A DNA stretch of 64,000 nucleotides from Mucilaginibacter terrenus (GCF_003432065.1 NZ_QWDE01000001.1:124001-188000); one strand, 5' to 3'. Counted from the stretch's first letter, positions 37,680 through 46,780 are shown. A program made the numbers and translations. Notes: generated from the letters alone by a model not told the origin.

Positions 37680-38816
37680 ATGATGCAATACATGTTATTG
37701 AAAGATAAAAACGTAGCCATTATCGGGGCCGGCCCTGTTGGGCTCACTATGGCGCGGTTGTTACAGCAAAACGGAACCAATGTTGCGGTATACGAAAGGG
37801 ATACCGACCCGCAAGCACGTATATGGGGCGGCACGCTTGATCTTCATAAGGAGTCCGGCCAGGTAGCTATGCAAAAAGCAGGGCTGTTGGAGCGCTACTA
37901 TGCAATGGCAATAGCGATGGGCAGAACCATTGCCGACGAACAAGGTAATATTTTGTTCACCAGGGTGCCAACGCCACAAAACGAACATGATAACCCCGAA
38001 ATAAACCGAAATTCTCTTAGAATCTTATTGCTGGAAAGTTTAACCCCGGGTACTGTTGTATGGGATAGAAAACTGACCGGCCTTGAGGCTAATTACGGGC
38101 AATGGTTATTGCATTTTGAAGGTAAGCCCGATGCCTCTGCCGACGTTGTGATTGGGGCAAATGGCGGTATGTCAATTGTGAGAAAGTACCTTACGGATAC
38201 AGAGGTGGAGGATACCGGGACGATCATTGTGCAGGGAGAGGTGCACAATGCCGCTATGCGGTGTCCCGACTTTTACCAGCTGTGCAAAGGCAATATCCTT
38301 ATGGTATCCAGCAAAGGCACTTCGTTGGTTGCTAACCCTCGTAACAACGGGGTTTTAAGCTACGGTGTAATATTTAGCAGTGCTGATGAGCCGGGCATTA
38401 TGAGCGCCGGATTGGGCAGGGATAGCATTATCAGTTACCTGACCAACAGGTTTGTACAATGGGCTGATGTTTACCGGCAGCTGTTTAAGGCAACCAACTC
38501 TTTTTGGGTGCTGCCTACAAAGAAATTGCCCTTAGATAAACCTTGGAAAAGCGAAAGGCCACTGCCGGTGACGCTCATTGGCGATGCTGCTCACCTTATG
38601 CCGCCTTTTGCAGGGCAGGGTGTAAACACTGGTTTAACGGACGCGCTAATTCTGTCGGATAATCTTACCAACGGCAAATACGCCAGCATACAGGCCGCAA
38701 TAGAAGATTACGAGCAGCAAATGTTTGTTTATGCCGGGGAAGCACAACGGCAGTCTGCTGCTAACGAGTTGGAGACTCGCCATCCTGATTTTTCATTTCA
38801 CAGGTTTATTCATTAG
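37680..38816 (+). CDS. Tet(X)-like FAD-dependent monooxygenase
   Basis: This class A flavin monooxygenase resembles Tet(X), the tetracycline-inactivating enzyme of Bacteroides, along its whole length. Shared blocks include VAIIGAGPVGLTMARLLQQN, GGTLDLHKESGQVAMQKAG, NPEINRNSLR, VTDTEVE-like YLTDTEVEDTG, and GDAAHLMPPFAGQGVN. Compared with remembered Tet(X) numbering, Arg117 and Gln192 are kept, but Arg213 is Ile (KGNILM) and His234 is Ser (VLSYG), so tetracycline may not be its substrate. The ATG at 37692 is an alternative start. It probably hydroxylates a small aromatic or polyketide compound under control of the neighbouring AraC protein. Confidence 0.9.
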   Translation: MMQYMLLKDKNVAIIGAGPVGLTMARLLQQNGTNVAVYERDTDPQARIWGGTLDLHKESGQVAMQKAGLLERYYAMAIAMGRTIADEQGNILFTRVPTPQNEHDNPEINRNSLRILLLESLTPGTVVWDRKLTGLEANYGQWLLHFEGKPDASADVVIGANGGMSIVRKYLTDTEVEDTGTIIVQGEVHNAAMRCPDFYQLCKGNILMVSSKGTSLVANPRNNGVLSYGVIFSSADEPGIMSAGLGRDSIISYLTNRFVQWADVYRQLFKATNSFWVLPTKKLPLDKPWKSERPLPVTLIGDAAHLMPPFAGQGVNTGLTDALILSDNLTNGKYASIQAAIEDYEQQMFVYAGEAQRQSAANELETRHPDFSFHRFIH

Positions 38817-38863
38817 CTGTTTGATAAGCGGGGTAGCATTGGGGTGAATCGACTGGCTTTTCT

Positions 38864-38924
38864 TACCGTTTTTGCGCGCAGCGGAGAGAGGGTCGACGAG
38901 CGATAGCGATGTCGGGGTGAGTCG
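38864..38924 (+). repeat. Repeat family B, copy 1
   Basis: A 61-bp unit containing GCGCAGCGGAGAGAGGGTCG and CGAGCGATAGCGATGTCGGG then GTGAGTCG. Near-identical units lie at 39169-39229 and 41064-41124. It has an internal palindrome (CCTCT..AGAGG-like) and no coding sense. Confidence 0.85.
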
Positions 38925-39168
38925 TTAGTGCTGATGAGGAATGGGTTTGCTGAATTTGCGGCAGTGGATGTTCATTTCTTTTGACACCAAAAGAAACGAA
39001 CCAAAGAAACTTAGCGCAGCGATCTCATGAACAGAGTGAATAACGTGCCGGCTACGTTACGTTCTGTTAAAGTTAGTGCTTTGGCAATACCTATACTACC
39101 CGAACGTTCCTGATACCGGTTTTGAGGTGGTTGTTCCGGCTGTGCTGCTCTTGTTTTGTAATTCTTCT

Positions 39169-39229
39169 TACCCTCTTTGTTCGCAGCGGAGAGAGGGTCG
39201 ACGAGCGATAGCGGTGTCGGGGTGAGTCG
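39169..39229 (+). repeat. Repeat family B, copy 2
   Basis: This copy differs from copy 3 by only a few bases (TTTGTTCGCAGCGG, GATAGCGGTGTCGG). It lies about 30 bp before a copy of repeat family A. Confidence 0.85.
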
Positions 39230-39260
39230 GCGTGGGTTAGTAGTGCTCGTTCTGACACTG

Positions 39261-39346
39261 CGTCATTGTGAGGAACGAAGCAATCCTCGACGGGTGGGTA
39301 GCCAACAAGCATGTCGATGATTGCCACGCTGTCGCTCGCAATGACG
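39261..39346 (+). repeat. Repeat family A (palindromic), copy 1
   Basis: The unit starts CGTCATTGTGAGGAACGAAG with CAATC and ends GATTGCCACGCTGTCGCTCG then CAATGACG. The ends are inverted (CGTCATTG.GAG / CTC.CAATGACG, with GCAATC / GATTGC inside), giving a long imperfect hairpin. A half copy follows at 39375-39412. Confidence 0.85.
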
Positions 39347-39374
39347 GTGTTGAAATTATACAGAATTCCCGAGC

Positions 39375-39412
39375 GTCATTGCGAGGGACGAAGCAATCCT
39401 CGACTTTCAGGT
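39375..39412 (+). repeat. Repeat family A, left half only
   Basis: CGTCATTGCGAGGGACGAAG and CAATCCTCGACTTTCAGG match the left part of the family A unit; the right arm is missing. Confidence 0.7.
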
Positions 39413-39502
39413 AGCCACTTGCTTTTGTCGTGTTTGTACAAGCGTAGGGGAGGTGCATTATGCAGTTTTGTACCGTAGTCATCAAGCGGCTACAATTAAA
39501 CT

Positions 39503-40621
39503 ATGGAAGCATTTAAAAACAAAAAAGTACTTATTTCCGGCGCAAGCATAGCGGGGCTTTCCTGCGCCTGGTGGATGAATAATTTAGGCTACAGCGTAAC
39601 TGTTGTGGAAGTTGCAGATCAGCCACGCACTGCCGGCTCTGCTATTGACATACGCGGAAATACCGTGGATGTTGCCCGCCGCATGGGCATCCATGATGAA
39701 CTGGAGGCCAACAAGCTCAATGTAGAACAGATAATATTTAAAAATGCAGCAGATGTTTCTGAACGCACCATAGTGCTGAACGGCAATGATGACGAAAGCA
39801 ACGAAGTAGAAATTGAACGAGATAAGTTTATAAATATGCTGTTTGCCAAGCTTAAGAACAACGTGGAGTTTATTTTTAGCGATAGCATTGCCGTTTTAAA
39901 CGAAACCGGGGATAATATTAAGGTTACTTTCAAAAGTGGCGCACAACGCGCGTTTGATCTGGTGCTAGGCTGTGACGGTTCACATTCCGGCGTCCGTAAA
40001 TTATGGTTCGGTCCTGAAGCAGACTACGCGCATTTCATGGAGGCGTATTTCTCTATTACGATAGTGGACAAGCTGCTGGTAGAGCAAAACACCATGCAAA
40101 TGTTTAACGTGCCGAATAAAGCCGTTATGCTTAATGCATATAAGAATAAAACTGATGTGATCTTTTGTTTTCACTCGCAGGAGGAGATCTCTTATAGTTA
40201 CCGCGACATCGAGCAACAGCGAAACATCATCCTGGAACACTTTTCCGGCGAAAGCTGGCGTACTGCCGAGCTGTTGGAAGAGGTAAGGCATTCGGGTAAT
40301 TTCTATTTTGATAAATTCTGCCAGATAAAAATGCCATCGTGGTCCAAAGGTCGTGTTGTGCTGGTAGGCGATGCAGCGTATTGCGCATCTCCGGCTGCAG
40401 GCATGGGTGCTTCATTATCAATGATAGGGGCGGCAGCGCTGGCCGATGCCTTAGTTGAACACGGGGGGGATCACAACCCGGCGTTTGCGACCTATGAAAA
40501 AAGCATTCGTCCTTTTATTGAAGAAGTACAAGGCACTGCCGAAAAGAACGTACGGGAAAATTTTATTCCCAGAACTGAAGAAGCTATTCGGGAAAGGAAC
40601 GAACGGGAGGTAATCTTTTAA
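39503..40621 (+). CDS. FAD-dependent monooxygenase (class A flavoprotein hydroxylase type)
   Basis: The N-terminal FAD-binding fold is VLISGASIAGLSCAWWMNNL, followed by SAIDIRGNTVDVARRMGI. The second motif, LVLGCDGSHSGVRKLWFG, and the third, VVLVGDAAYCASPAAGMGAS, are characteristic of aromatic-ring hydroxylases. Length is 372. It is only distantly like the Tet(X)-type gene 700 bp upstream, from which it is separated by repeats, so it is an independent transcription unit. Substrate unknown. Confidence 0.92.
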   Translation: MEAFKNKKVLISGASIAGLSCAWWMNNLGYSVTVVEVADQPRTAGSAIDIRGNTVDVARRMGIHDELEANKLNVEQIIFKNAADVSERTIVLNGNDDESNEVEIERDKFINMLFAKLKNNVEFIFSDSIAVLNETGDNIKVTFKSGAQRAFDLVLGCDGSHSGVRKLWFGPEADYAHFMEAYFSITIVDKLLVEQNTMQMFNVPNKAVMLNAYKNKTDVIFCFHSQEEISYSYRDIEQQRNIILEHFSGESWRTAELLEEVRHSGNFYFDKFCQIKMPSWSKGRVVLVGDAAYCASPAAGMGASLSMIGAAALADALVEHGGDHNPAFATYEKSIRPFIEEVQGTAEKNVRENFIPRTEEAIRERNEREVIF

Positions 40622-40642
40622 GTGTAAGTGAGTTTATTAGCA

Positions 40643-40743
40643 CGTCATTGCGAGGAACGAAGCAATCTCCAAATAAAAAGTTACGATACCCTTGTAGAAA
40701 GGTTGCCGCAAGCTTGTCGGGAGATTGCCACGCTATCGCTCGT
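40643..40743 (+). repeat. Repeat family A, copy 2
   Basis: This copy has the longer centre GTTACGATACCCTTGTAGAA / AAGGTTGCCGCAAGCTTGTC and the full left arm. Its right arm breaks off after CGCTATCGCTCG, where a family B-like piece begins. Confidence 0.85.
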
Positions 40744-40751
40744 GGCGAATC

Positions 40752-40798
40752 TACTCACCCCCAGCCCCCTCTCTCCGCGTTGCGGAAAGAGGGGGTGC
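40752..40798 (-). repeat. Family B-related palindromic piece (reverse orientation)
   Basis: CCCCCTCTCTCCGCGTTGCG with GAAAGAGGGGG is a strong palindrome. Its reverse complement resembles the start of repeat family B and ends in GGGGGTGAGT, so it is probably a diverged inverted copy placed between two family A units. Confidence 0.6.
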
Positions 40799-40831
40799 TT
40801 GTAGAGATTTTAGGTGATTATTCTGGAAGTA

Positions 40832-40940
40832 CGTCATTGCGAGGAACGAAGCAATCTCCAGATAAAAAGTTACGATAACCCTCGTAGAAAGGTTGCCGCA
40901 AGCTTGTCGGGAGATTGCCACGCTATCGCTCGCAATGACG
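40832..40940 (+). repeat. Repeat family A, copy 3 (complete)
   Basis: A complete unit of about 109 bp with both arms intact: CGTCATTGCGAGGAACGAAG at the left and CGCTATCGCTCGCAATGACG at the right. It is nearly identical to copy 2 over the left 90 bp. Confidence 0.9.
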
Positions 40941-40966
40941 CGGTTGTTTGTCCTCCAGTAACCATG

Positions 40967-41052
40967 CGTCATTGCGAGGAACGAAGCAATCTTCGATAGA
41001 AAGGTCGACGACAGGTGTGTCGGTGATTGCCACGCTATCGCTCGCAATGACG
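40967..41052 (+). repeat. Repeat family A, copy 4
   Basis: An 86-bp unit with both arms intact and a different centre (TCGATAGAAAGGTCGACGAC). In length and centre it is closer to copy 1 than to copies 2 and 3, so two subtypes exist. Confidence 0.9.
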
Positions 41053-41063
41053 CTTTGTTGTAT

Positions 41064-41124
41064 TACCCTCTTTGCGCGCAGCGGAGAGAGGGTCGACGAG
41101 CGATAGCGATGTCGGGGTGAGTCG
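41064..41124 (+). repeat. Repeat family B, copy 3
   Basis: Near-identical to copy 1 across 61 bp. It directly follows family A copy 4, as copy 2 directly precedes family A copy 1, so the two families are often neighbours. Confidence 0.85.
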
Positions 41125-41253
41125 GCCAGTGTTATCGTCTGAACTCGAATTTATGAAATTTAAAGAATTAATAGAATTTAAAACAACCAATCCTGCCAAG
41201 CATTGACTCTTGACTCTTGACTCTTTTACCCCGATATTCTTATTCGTAAACTC

Positions 41254-41284
41254 TTGAAACTTCAGACTTAATTAGTTACCTTTG
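41254..41284 (+). promoter_or_regulatory. Bacteroidetes-type promoter of rpsO
   Basis: TTG at 41254-41256 and TACCTTTG at 41277-41284 fit the -33/-7 consensus with a 20-bp spacer. The leader to the rpsO ATG at 41330 would be about 40 nt, where S15 could autoregulate. Confidence 0.75.
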
Positions 41285-41329
41285 CACCACAATTAACAAA
41301 AGTTTACACGCTTTAATATTATTCAGGTA

Positions 41330-41608
41330 ATGTATTTAAGTAAAGAAGCAAAGGCGGAGATCTTTGCACAACACGGTAAAGGCGCAACTGATACAGGTTC
41401 AGCCGAAGGTCAGGTAGCTCTTTTTACCACGCGTATCGCGCATTTAACTGGTCACTTAAAGAAAAACAAACACGATTTTTCTACACAGTTATCACTTCAG
41501 AAGTTAGTAGGTAAACGTCGCGCATTGCTGGCTTACCTATACAAAAAAGATATTAACAGGTATCGTGCTATCATCAAGGCGTTACAGCTAAGGGATATCA
41601 TCAAATAA
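41330..41608 (+). CDS. rpsO: 30S ribosomal protein S15
   Basis: The 92-residue protein has the conserved S15 features: GSAEGQVALFTTRIAHLTGH, LKKNKHDFSTQ, LQKLVGKRRALLAYL and the terminal RYRAIIKALQLRD. It binds 16S rRNA in the platform of the small subunit. It lies just upstream of pnp, the arrangement widely conserved in bacteria, with a terminator in between. Confidence 0.98.
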   Translation: MYLSKEAKAEIFAQHGKGATDTGSAEGQVALFTTRIAHLTGHLKKNKHDFSTQLSLQKLVGKRRALLAYLYKKDINRYRAIIKALQLRDIIK

Positions 41609-41630
41609 CTTTTGTTGAAAAACAAAAAAA

Positions 41631-41660
41631 AGCCGTCCGCCTAAGCAGGATGGCTTTTTT
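41631..41660 (+). terminator. Terminator between rpsO and pnp
   Basis: AGCCGTCC and GGATGGCT form an 8-bp stem (with one G-T pair), preceded by a run of A and followed by TTTTTT. Some readthrough into pnp is likely. Confidence 0.88.
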
Positions 41661-41736
41661 AATTTCTGAAACAATTTTTACAAACATAAAAAAGGTGCGC
41701 TCCTGAAGATGAAAAGCGCACCGCAACACAAACAAG

Positions 41737-43878
41737 ATGAGTTTAAATGTAATTAAAAAGGTAATCGATTTAGGTGACGGCCGCACCATTGAGATCGAAA
41801 CCGGTAAACTGGCCAAACAAGCCGATGGCTCGGTAGTAGTAAAAATGGGTGACACCATGTTGCTTGCTACTGTAGTGTCATCAAAAGAAGCGAAAGAAGG
41901 CATTGATTTCCTGCCCCTTTCTGTAGATTACCAAGAGAAATACGCTGCCACCGGTCGTATTCCGGGTGGTTTCTTACGCCGCGAGGCACGTCTGTCAGAC
42001 TATGAGGTTTTAATTTCCCGTTTGGTTGATCGCGCCCTGCGCCCAATGTTCCCTGAAGATTATCACGCAGATACACAGGTGATGATCTCCCTGATCAGCG
42101 CTGACAAAGATATTATGCCTGATGCACTTGCAGGTTTGGCCGCTTCGGCAGCTTTATCTGTTTCGGATATCCCTTTCAACGGACCTATTTCTGAAGTACG
42201 TGTAGCTAAAATTGACGGCCAGTTGGTTATAAACCCAACTTTAAGCCAGTTAGCAAATGCAACTTTAGAGTTTATTGTAGCAGGTAACCAGCACGACATC
42301 AACATGGTGGAAGGCGAGAGTGCCGAGATACAGGAAGATGAACTTGTTGAAGCTATTAAATTTGCGCACACTGCTATTAAGGTACAGTGCCTTGCACAAA
42401 TTGAACTTACCCAGGAAGTTGGCAAAACAGAAAAACGTACTTACAACCACGAGCATAGCAACGAAGACCTGAAAAAGGCTATTTACGAAGCTACTTATCA
42501 GCAGGTGTATGACATTGCTTCTTCAGCTTCTGCTAAAGACGAGCGCGGTGCTAAATTCAAAGCTGTACGTGACGCTTACATAGAAACTCTTGGCGAGATA
42601 GATGACATCACTAAATCGTTAGCTAAAAAATACTACCACGACGTAGAGTACGACGCTATCCGCAACCTGGTACTGGACGAAGGCAAACGCCTTGACGGCC
42701 GTTCTACCACGCAGATACGCCCAATCTGGAGCGAAGTTGGTTATTTGCCATCTGCTCACGGCAGCGCGGTATTCACCCGTGGCGAAACACAGTCATTAAC
42801 TACCGTTACCTTAGGCGCTAAGGACGACGAGCAGATGATTGACGGTGCGTTCATCAACGGTTATCAGAAATTCTTATTACACTACAACTTCCCAGGTTTC
42901 TCTACCGGTGAGGTTCGCCCTAACAGGGGTGCCGGCCGTCGCGAGATTGGTCATGGTAACCTGGCTATGCGTTCGTTAAAACGCGTATTGCCTGCTGAAG
43001 ACGAAAATCCTTACACTATCCGTATTGTTTCTGATATTCTTGAATCTAACGGTTCGTCTTCTATGGCAACTGTTTGCGCCGGTACGCTTGCGCTGATGGA
43101 TGCCGGTGTGAAGATTGCTAACCCGGTATCGGGTATTGCAATGGGTTTGATCACCAACGAAATGGGTACTAAATACGCCATCCTTTCTGACATCCTTGGC
43201 GACGAGGATCACTTAGGTGATATGGACTTTAAAGTAACCGGTACCAAAAACGGTATTGTTGCTGTACAGATGGACCTTAAGATAAACGGTTTATCGTACG
43301 AAGTGCTTGCTGCTGCCCTTCACCAGGCAAAAGACGGTCGCTTACACATCCTTGGCGAAATGGCTAAAACCATTACCGAACCACGTGAGGATTACAAACC
43401 ACATGCTCCGCGTATCATCACCATCAAGATCGATAAAGAATTTATTGGTGCTGTAATTGGGCCCGGCGGTAAGATCATCCAGGAAATGCAACGCGAAACC
43501 GGTGCTACTATCTCTATCGAAGAAGTTAACAACGTTGGTATAGTACAGGTATTTGCAGATAACAAAGCATCTATTGATGCAGCTGTAGGCCGCATCCGCG
43601 CAATCGCTTCTAAACCGGAAGTAGGCGAGATCTACGAAGGTAAAGTACGCTCGATAATGCCTTTCGGTGCTTTTGTTGAGATCATGCCGGGTAAAGATGG
43701 CTTGCTGCACATCTCTGAAATTGACCACCGTCGTATTGAAACAATGGACGGTATATTCCAGGTGGGTGATGAAGTAAGGGTTAAACTGCTTGATATTGAC
43801 AAGCAAGGCAAACTGAAACTTTCCCGTAAAGTGCTATTGCCAAAACCTGAAGTTAAAAAGCCGGAAAACAACAACTAA
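41737..43878 (+). CDS. pnp: Polyribonucleotide nucleotidyltransferase (PNPase)
   Basis: This phosphorolytic 3'-5' exoribonuclease acts in RNA turnover. Two RNase PH domains are present: the first starts at [20 protein letters not shown] and [11 protein letters not shown]; the second has [20 protein letters not shown] and [18 protein letters not shown]. The KH domain ([20 protein letters not shown]) and S1 domain ([20 protein letters not shown]) follow. Length 713 is normal. It follows rpsO and ends at a strong terminator. Confidence 0.98.
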   Translation: MSLNVIKKVIDLGDGRTIEIETGKLAKQADGSVVVKMGDTMLLATVVSSKEAKEGIDFLPLSVDYQEKYAATGRIPGGFLRREARLSDYEVLISRLVDRALRPMFPEDYHADTQVMISLISADKDIMPDALAGLAASAALSVSDIPFNGPISEVRVAKIDGQLVINPTLSQLANATLEFIVAGNQHDINMVEGESAEIQEDELVEAIKFAHTAIKVQCLAQIELTQEVGKTEKRTYNHEHSNEDLKKAIYEATYQQVYDIASSASAKDERGAKFKAVRDAYIETLGEIDDITKSLAKKYYHDVEYDAIRNLVLDEGKRLDGRSTTQIRPIWSEVGYLPSAHGSAVFTRGETQSLTTVTLGAKDDEQMIDGAFINGYQKFLLHYNFPGFSTGEVRPNRGAGRREIGHGNLAMRSLKRVLPAEDENPYTIRIVSDILESNGSSSMATVCAGTLALMDAGVKIANPVSGIAMGLITNEMGTKYAILSDILGDEDHLGDMDFKVTGTKNGIVAVQMDLKINGLSYEVLAAALHQAKDGRLHILGEMAKTITEPREDYKPHAPRIITIKIDKEFIGAVIGPGGKIIQEMQRETGATISIEEVNNVGIVQVFADNKASIDAAVGRIRAIASKPEVGEIYEGKVRSIMPFGAFVEIMPGKDGLLHISEIDHRRIETMDGIFQVGDEVRVKLLDIDKQGKLKLSRKVLLPKPEVKKPENNN

Positions 43879-43893
43879 GAATTGTATTCTGAT

Positions 43894-43929
43894 AACAACA
43901 AAGCCCTCATTAACGAGGGCTTTGTTGTT
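43894..43929 (+). terminator. Terminator after pnp
   Basis: AACAACAAAGCCCTC and GAGGGCTTTGTTGTT form a perfect 15-bp stem around ATTAAC, followed by a T-rich stretch. Confidence 0.92.
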
Positions 43930-44029
43930 ATATTATTTTTTTTTAAACTTTGAAAACAAATCAGCTATTAGGCGGTTTGGTATAATTAAGTATAAATGTG
44001 CTAAGAGAAAATAAAGCCGGTCCTGTATA

Positions 44030-44305
44030 TTGAAAATGACGTCTACTATGAACGACCCGCTTGGTTTTCTCAATAACTCGGGGGGTATGAACGGCGGCCC
44101 GCAAGCCGACCTCATACAACAGTTATTGTACGAAATTATAAGGGTTAAAGAGCTTATTGCCTATTACGATTCTATCCCAAACGGGGCGGGGCAGCTTGGC
44201 TCGTCCATACTTAACGAATTGGTTACCGAGGCGTACAACTCCCTTGTGAACTATGATACCGTTCTTATGAAAAAGTACTACGATCTGTTGCTTAACTGCG
44301 ATTGA
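44030..44305 (+). CDS. Small hypothetical protein
   Basis: The 91-residue protein has a Gly/Asn-rich start (NNSGGMNGGPQADLIQ) and a helical remainder (LLYEIIRVKELIAYYDSI, LVTEAYNSLVNYDTVLMKKY). There are three possible starts (44030, 44036, 44048). No signal or membrane segment is seen. It is convergent with udk, 9 bp away. I do not recognise it, but codon use looks like that of real genes. Confidence 0.65.
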   Translation: MKMTSTMNDPLGFLNNSGGMNGGPQADLIQQLLYEIIRVKELIAYYDSIPNGAGQLGSSILNELVTEAYNSLVNYDTVLMKKYYDLLLNCD

Positions 44306-44313
44306 TCTTTTAG

Positions 44314-44961
44314 TTACTTCTTCTTCTCTCCAAAAACTTTCTCTCTTAATTCTTGCGATATGTCATCAGTGACTTTGATAATATCATCTGCAATGTGGCC
44401 ATTGTTTATAATTACTCGATCGCAGGTGTCCCTAAAAGGCAGCAGGAACTCTTTATAAGCTGGTACAACGTGGTTGTGCCATTTGTAGCTGGCATCTTCG
44501 TTGGAGTAGCCACGCTCGGCAAGGTCGCGCTTAAGACGGCGGCGTAGCGCGACTTCCTCATCCGCATCAATAAAAATGGTCATGTCCAGATCATTGGCTA
44601 CCTTTTTAAAGTGCAGGATGAACAACCCCTCTACAATGATGATAGGTGCGGGTTTTATCTCCAGCATTTTAGGTACAATGTTGGGGTTATTAAAGGTGTA
44701 TTCCTGCTGATAAACCGTTTCCCAGCGCATGAGCTTACTGATGTCGGCTTCAAAGCGGTCTGCATCAATGGTGCTGGGGAGGTCAAAGTTGTACAACTTG
44801 TTCTCCTCCTTGGTCATGTTGTGGGCTACGGGGATGTAATAATCATCCTGCGATACAAGGCACACCTCATCAGCAGTAAAATGCTCCAGGAAACATTTCA
44901 AAAAAAAGGTCTTGCCGCTGCCGCTTCCGCCGGCAACGCCAACAACAAAAGGTTTATTCAT
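44314..44961 (-). CDS. udk: Uridine kinase
   Basis: The P-loop GGSGSGKT is at residues 11-18, followed by VCLVSQDDYYIPVAH, NFDLPSTIDADRFE and IIVEGLFILHF, all typical of the uridine kinase / PRK family. RRLKRDLAERGY is also conserved. The enzyme phosphorylates uridine and cytidine in pyrimidine salvage. Its start overlaps the LysM gene stop by 8 bp, implying translational coupling. Confidence 0.94.
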   Translation of the reverse strand: MNKPFVVGVAGGSGSGKTFFLKCFLEHFTADEVCLVSQDDYYIPVAHNMTKEENKLYNFDLPSTIDADRFEADISKLMRWETVYQQEYTFNNPNIVPKMLEIKPAPIIIVEGLFILHFKKVANDLDMTIFIDADEEVALRRRLKRDLAERGYSNEDASYKWHNHVVPAYKEFLLPFRDTCDRVIINNGHIADDIIKVTDDISQELREKVFGEKKK

Positions 44962-45970
44962 TAGGAGTGCCGTAGCTAATATTTACATGAAAACGTTTGT
45001 CGAGCGCGCCGATGCTGTCGGCAACGTTCTTGGTCATTACAATAACCACATCTTTGGTTTGCTGGTTATCGGTAAAGCGGCCAACTACTTTTGCAAAGGT
45101 GCTTTTACCGGTCATGGGGTTGCTTATGCGCATAATAGTGCCAATAGGGGCAGTACGGTGCAATATAAGCTTCTTATTAGGGTCGAGGCTGGTATCTTCT
45201 ATCCAGGTGGCAACACCACGCTCGTTCTTCTCAAACAGGCCGTACTTGTTGGTGCCCGGGCGGTGTTCGCCCATGGTGTCTGCCGGAGCAACCATCGTGG
45301 AGTCGCGTTTGGCTAGTAGGCTATCATTAGCAACTGCAGCCGGTGTCGGCGGAGGTGGAACGTTACTGCGAATGGTAAGCAGCTGGCCCGGTTTAATGCT
45401 CTCTGTAAGTTTGTTGGTGGCGGTAATGTCCTCCACAGTAGTATTAAAACGTTTTGCAATAGAGTAAAGCGTTTCGCCTGCGGACACTTTGTATTGCTGG
45501 GAGCTTATGCCATTGGCGTTGGAATTTGCTACCTGCTGCGCAGCCTTTTGTTCAACCGGATTTTGTACCGGCGGGGGAGTTACTGTTGTAGTTACCGGTT
45601 GCGTTTGGGTGGTTTGTGTTTGAATCGGCTGCTGCGTTACAGGTTTATTTTGTTGTGGTTGTGTAACCGGCTTGTTTTGGGGTGGTGTTGCGGCCGCCTG
45701 TTCTGACCCGTCAAACGGTCGCTCTGTAGGTACCTTTATTATCTTGCCGATTTGCATACCGGCATTGTTATTAAAAGAGATGATTGCCTTTGGGCTCACG
45801 CCGTATTTACGTCCGATAGAGTAGTAATTGTCTTTTGGATCCAGCTTATGGAGGATCACTTTTTTGCCGTTCAGATTTTCAATGCCTACTGAATCTACAA
45901 GCGGGCGGGCAAAAAGAGTTGCTGATAAGGATAGCAATATGGTAGATAACAATACGATCTTAAATCTCAT
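44954..45970 (-). CDS. LysM-domain protein with C-terminal double-psi beta-barrel
   Basis: A signal peptide is followed by a LysM domain (about 38-82, KDNYYSIGRKYGVSPKAIIS), a Pro/Thr/Gln-rich linker with repeated QNKPVTQ units (about 95-160), a second LysM (about 160-202, YKVSAGETLYSIAKRFNTTV), and a C-terminal region (about 245-335) ending RFTDNQQTKDVVIVMTKNVA, resembling the RlpA-like DPBB fold. It should bind peptidoglycan in the periplasm. It lies between DUF4905 and udk genes on the minus strand, likely co-transcribed. Confidence 0.85.
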   Translation of the reverse strand: MRFKIVLLSTILLSLSATLFARPLVDSVGIENLNGKKVILHKLDPKDNYYSIGRKYGVSPKAIISFNNNAGMQIGKIIKVPTERPFDGSEQAAATPPQNKPVTQPQQNKPVTQQPIQTQTTQTQPVTTTVTPPPVQNPVEQKAAQQVANSNANGISSQQYKVSAGETLYSIAKRFNTTVEDITATNKLTESIKPGQLLTIRSNVPPPPTPAAVANDSLLAKRDSTMVAPADTMGEHRPGTNKYGLFEKNERGVATWIEDTSLDPNKKLILHRTAPIGTIMRISNPMTGKSTFAKVVGRFTDNQQTKDVVIVMTKNVADSIGALDKRFHVNISYGTPNE

Positions 45971-45991
45971 AATATGTTATTAAACAATAGT

Positions 45992-46780
45992 TTACAAGCG
46001 CACGGCTTTTAATTCGGTCTTGTTTTTAATGTAAACCAGTACGTTTTTATGTAATACAAACGCCTCCGGCTGTAATTTTTGTATACCGCTGTTTAAAACA
46101 TCGCGGTAAACAATATTTGCACCATCCATTATAAACATGTGCTGCTGCAGCACCCCGTTTTCAAATGTGTGCAAAGATACAATTATGTACTTATTGTGAT
46201 GGAGGTAATGCACCATATTTCCGTACGGTTGCAAAGGCAGGGAATGTTGCGGCAACTGCTGCGCCGAGATCATTGATGGTACGACTATATTATTGGTCAA
46301 AGGTTTATCAGCGGGAGTGCAATTTCTTAAAACAGCACCGGTGGCTATATCAAGCAGTACCGTTTTTTTTGGCTGTAGTGCGGTGTTGTAAGCCGCCAGG
46401 CCATTAGGGGTAAGGCCGTCGAAAGCAAAGCTGTAATTAGCCCACAAGTTAGTACCGGTTTGTGCATCAATTGCAATAATACCTTTATGTTCGGGGCTGT
46501 TCTCGTTTTTATAGTAGTGAAGCAGTGCTACGCCGTTGTACAAAGCCTCCAGCCCAACTAACCATCGTTCTTCTGTTAGATAATTTTTAAAATTTACCTG
46601 TCCGGTGGTAAGGCTAAGCGATGCAAAGCTCACCTGCTTTTCGGCTTCACTGCGCAGTTCCAAAACAATTGCGTCACTCAGCTCATCAATTTCCATGCGC
46701 CACACCGGTGCGGTAAAACAATGTGCTAATAACGGGGCCAATAGTTTGTCCATTGTTAAATTATGTGCAAATATGCTCAT
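45992..46780 (-). CDS. DUF4905-like protein
   Basis: The protein is soluble and beta-rich, with WRMEIDELSDAIVLELRSEA, GIIAIDAQTGTNLWANYS and a C-terminal strand AFVLHKNVLVYIKNKTELKA. This resembles half of a PQQ-like beta-propeller and matches my recollection of DUF4905 from Sphingobacteriaceae. An ATG at 46753 (MDKLLAPLLAHCF) may be the real start. It is upstream of the LysM gene (21 bp). Function unknown. Confidence 0.75.
   Translation of the reverse strand: MSIFAHNLTMDKLLAPLLAHCFTAPVWRMEIDELSDAIVLELRSEAEKQVSFASLSLTTGQVNFKNYLTEERWLVGLEALYNGVALLHYYKNENSPEHKGIIAIDAQTGTNLWANYSFAFDGLTPNGLAAYNTALQPKKTVLLDIATGAVLRNCTPADKPLTNNIVVPSMISAQQLPQHSLPLQPYGNMVHYLHHNKYIIVSLHTFENGVLQQHMFIMDGANIVYRDVLNSGIQKLQPEAFVLHKNVLVYIKNKTELKAVRL

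Larger units (their letters stand above)
38820..39502. other. Repeat-rich intergenic region
   Basis: About 680 bp with no gene. It holds two copies of a 61-bp repeat (38864-38924, 39169-39229), one full and one half copy of the palindromic CGTCATTGCGAGGAACGAAG repeat, and a short inverted repeat TTTCTTTTG / CAAAAGAAA near 38977-38998. Confidence 0.8.

Noticed and set aside
39261..41124. Possible CRISPR array from the clustered repeats
   Set aside because: Repeats are long, palindromic, irregularly spaced and separated by a gene; there are no uniform spacers and no cas genes.
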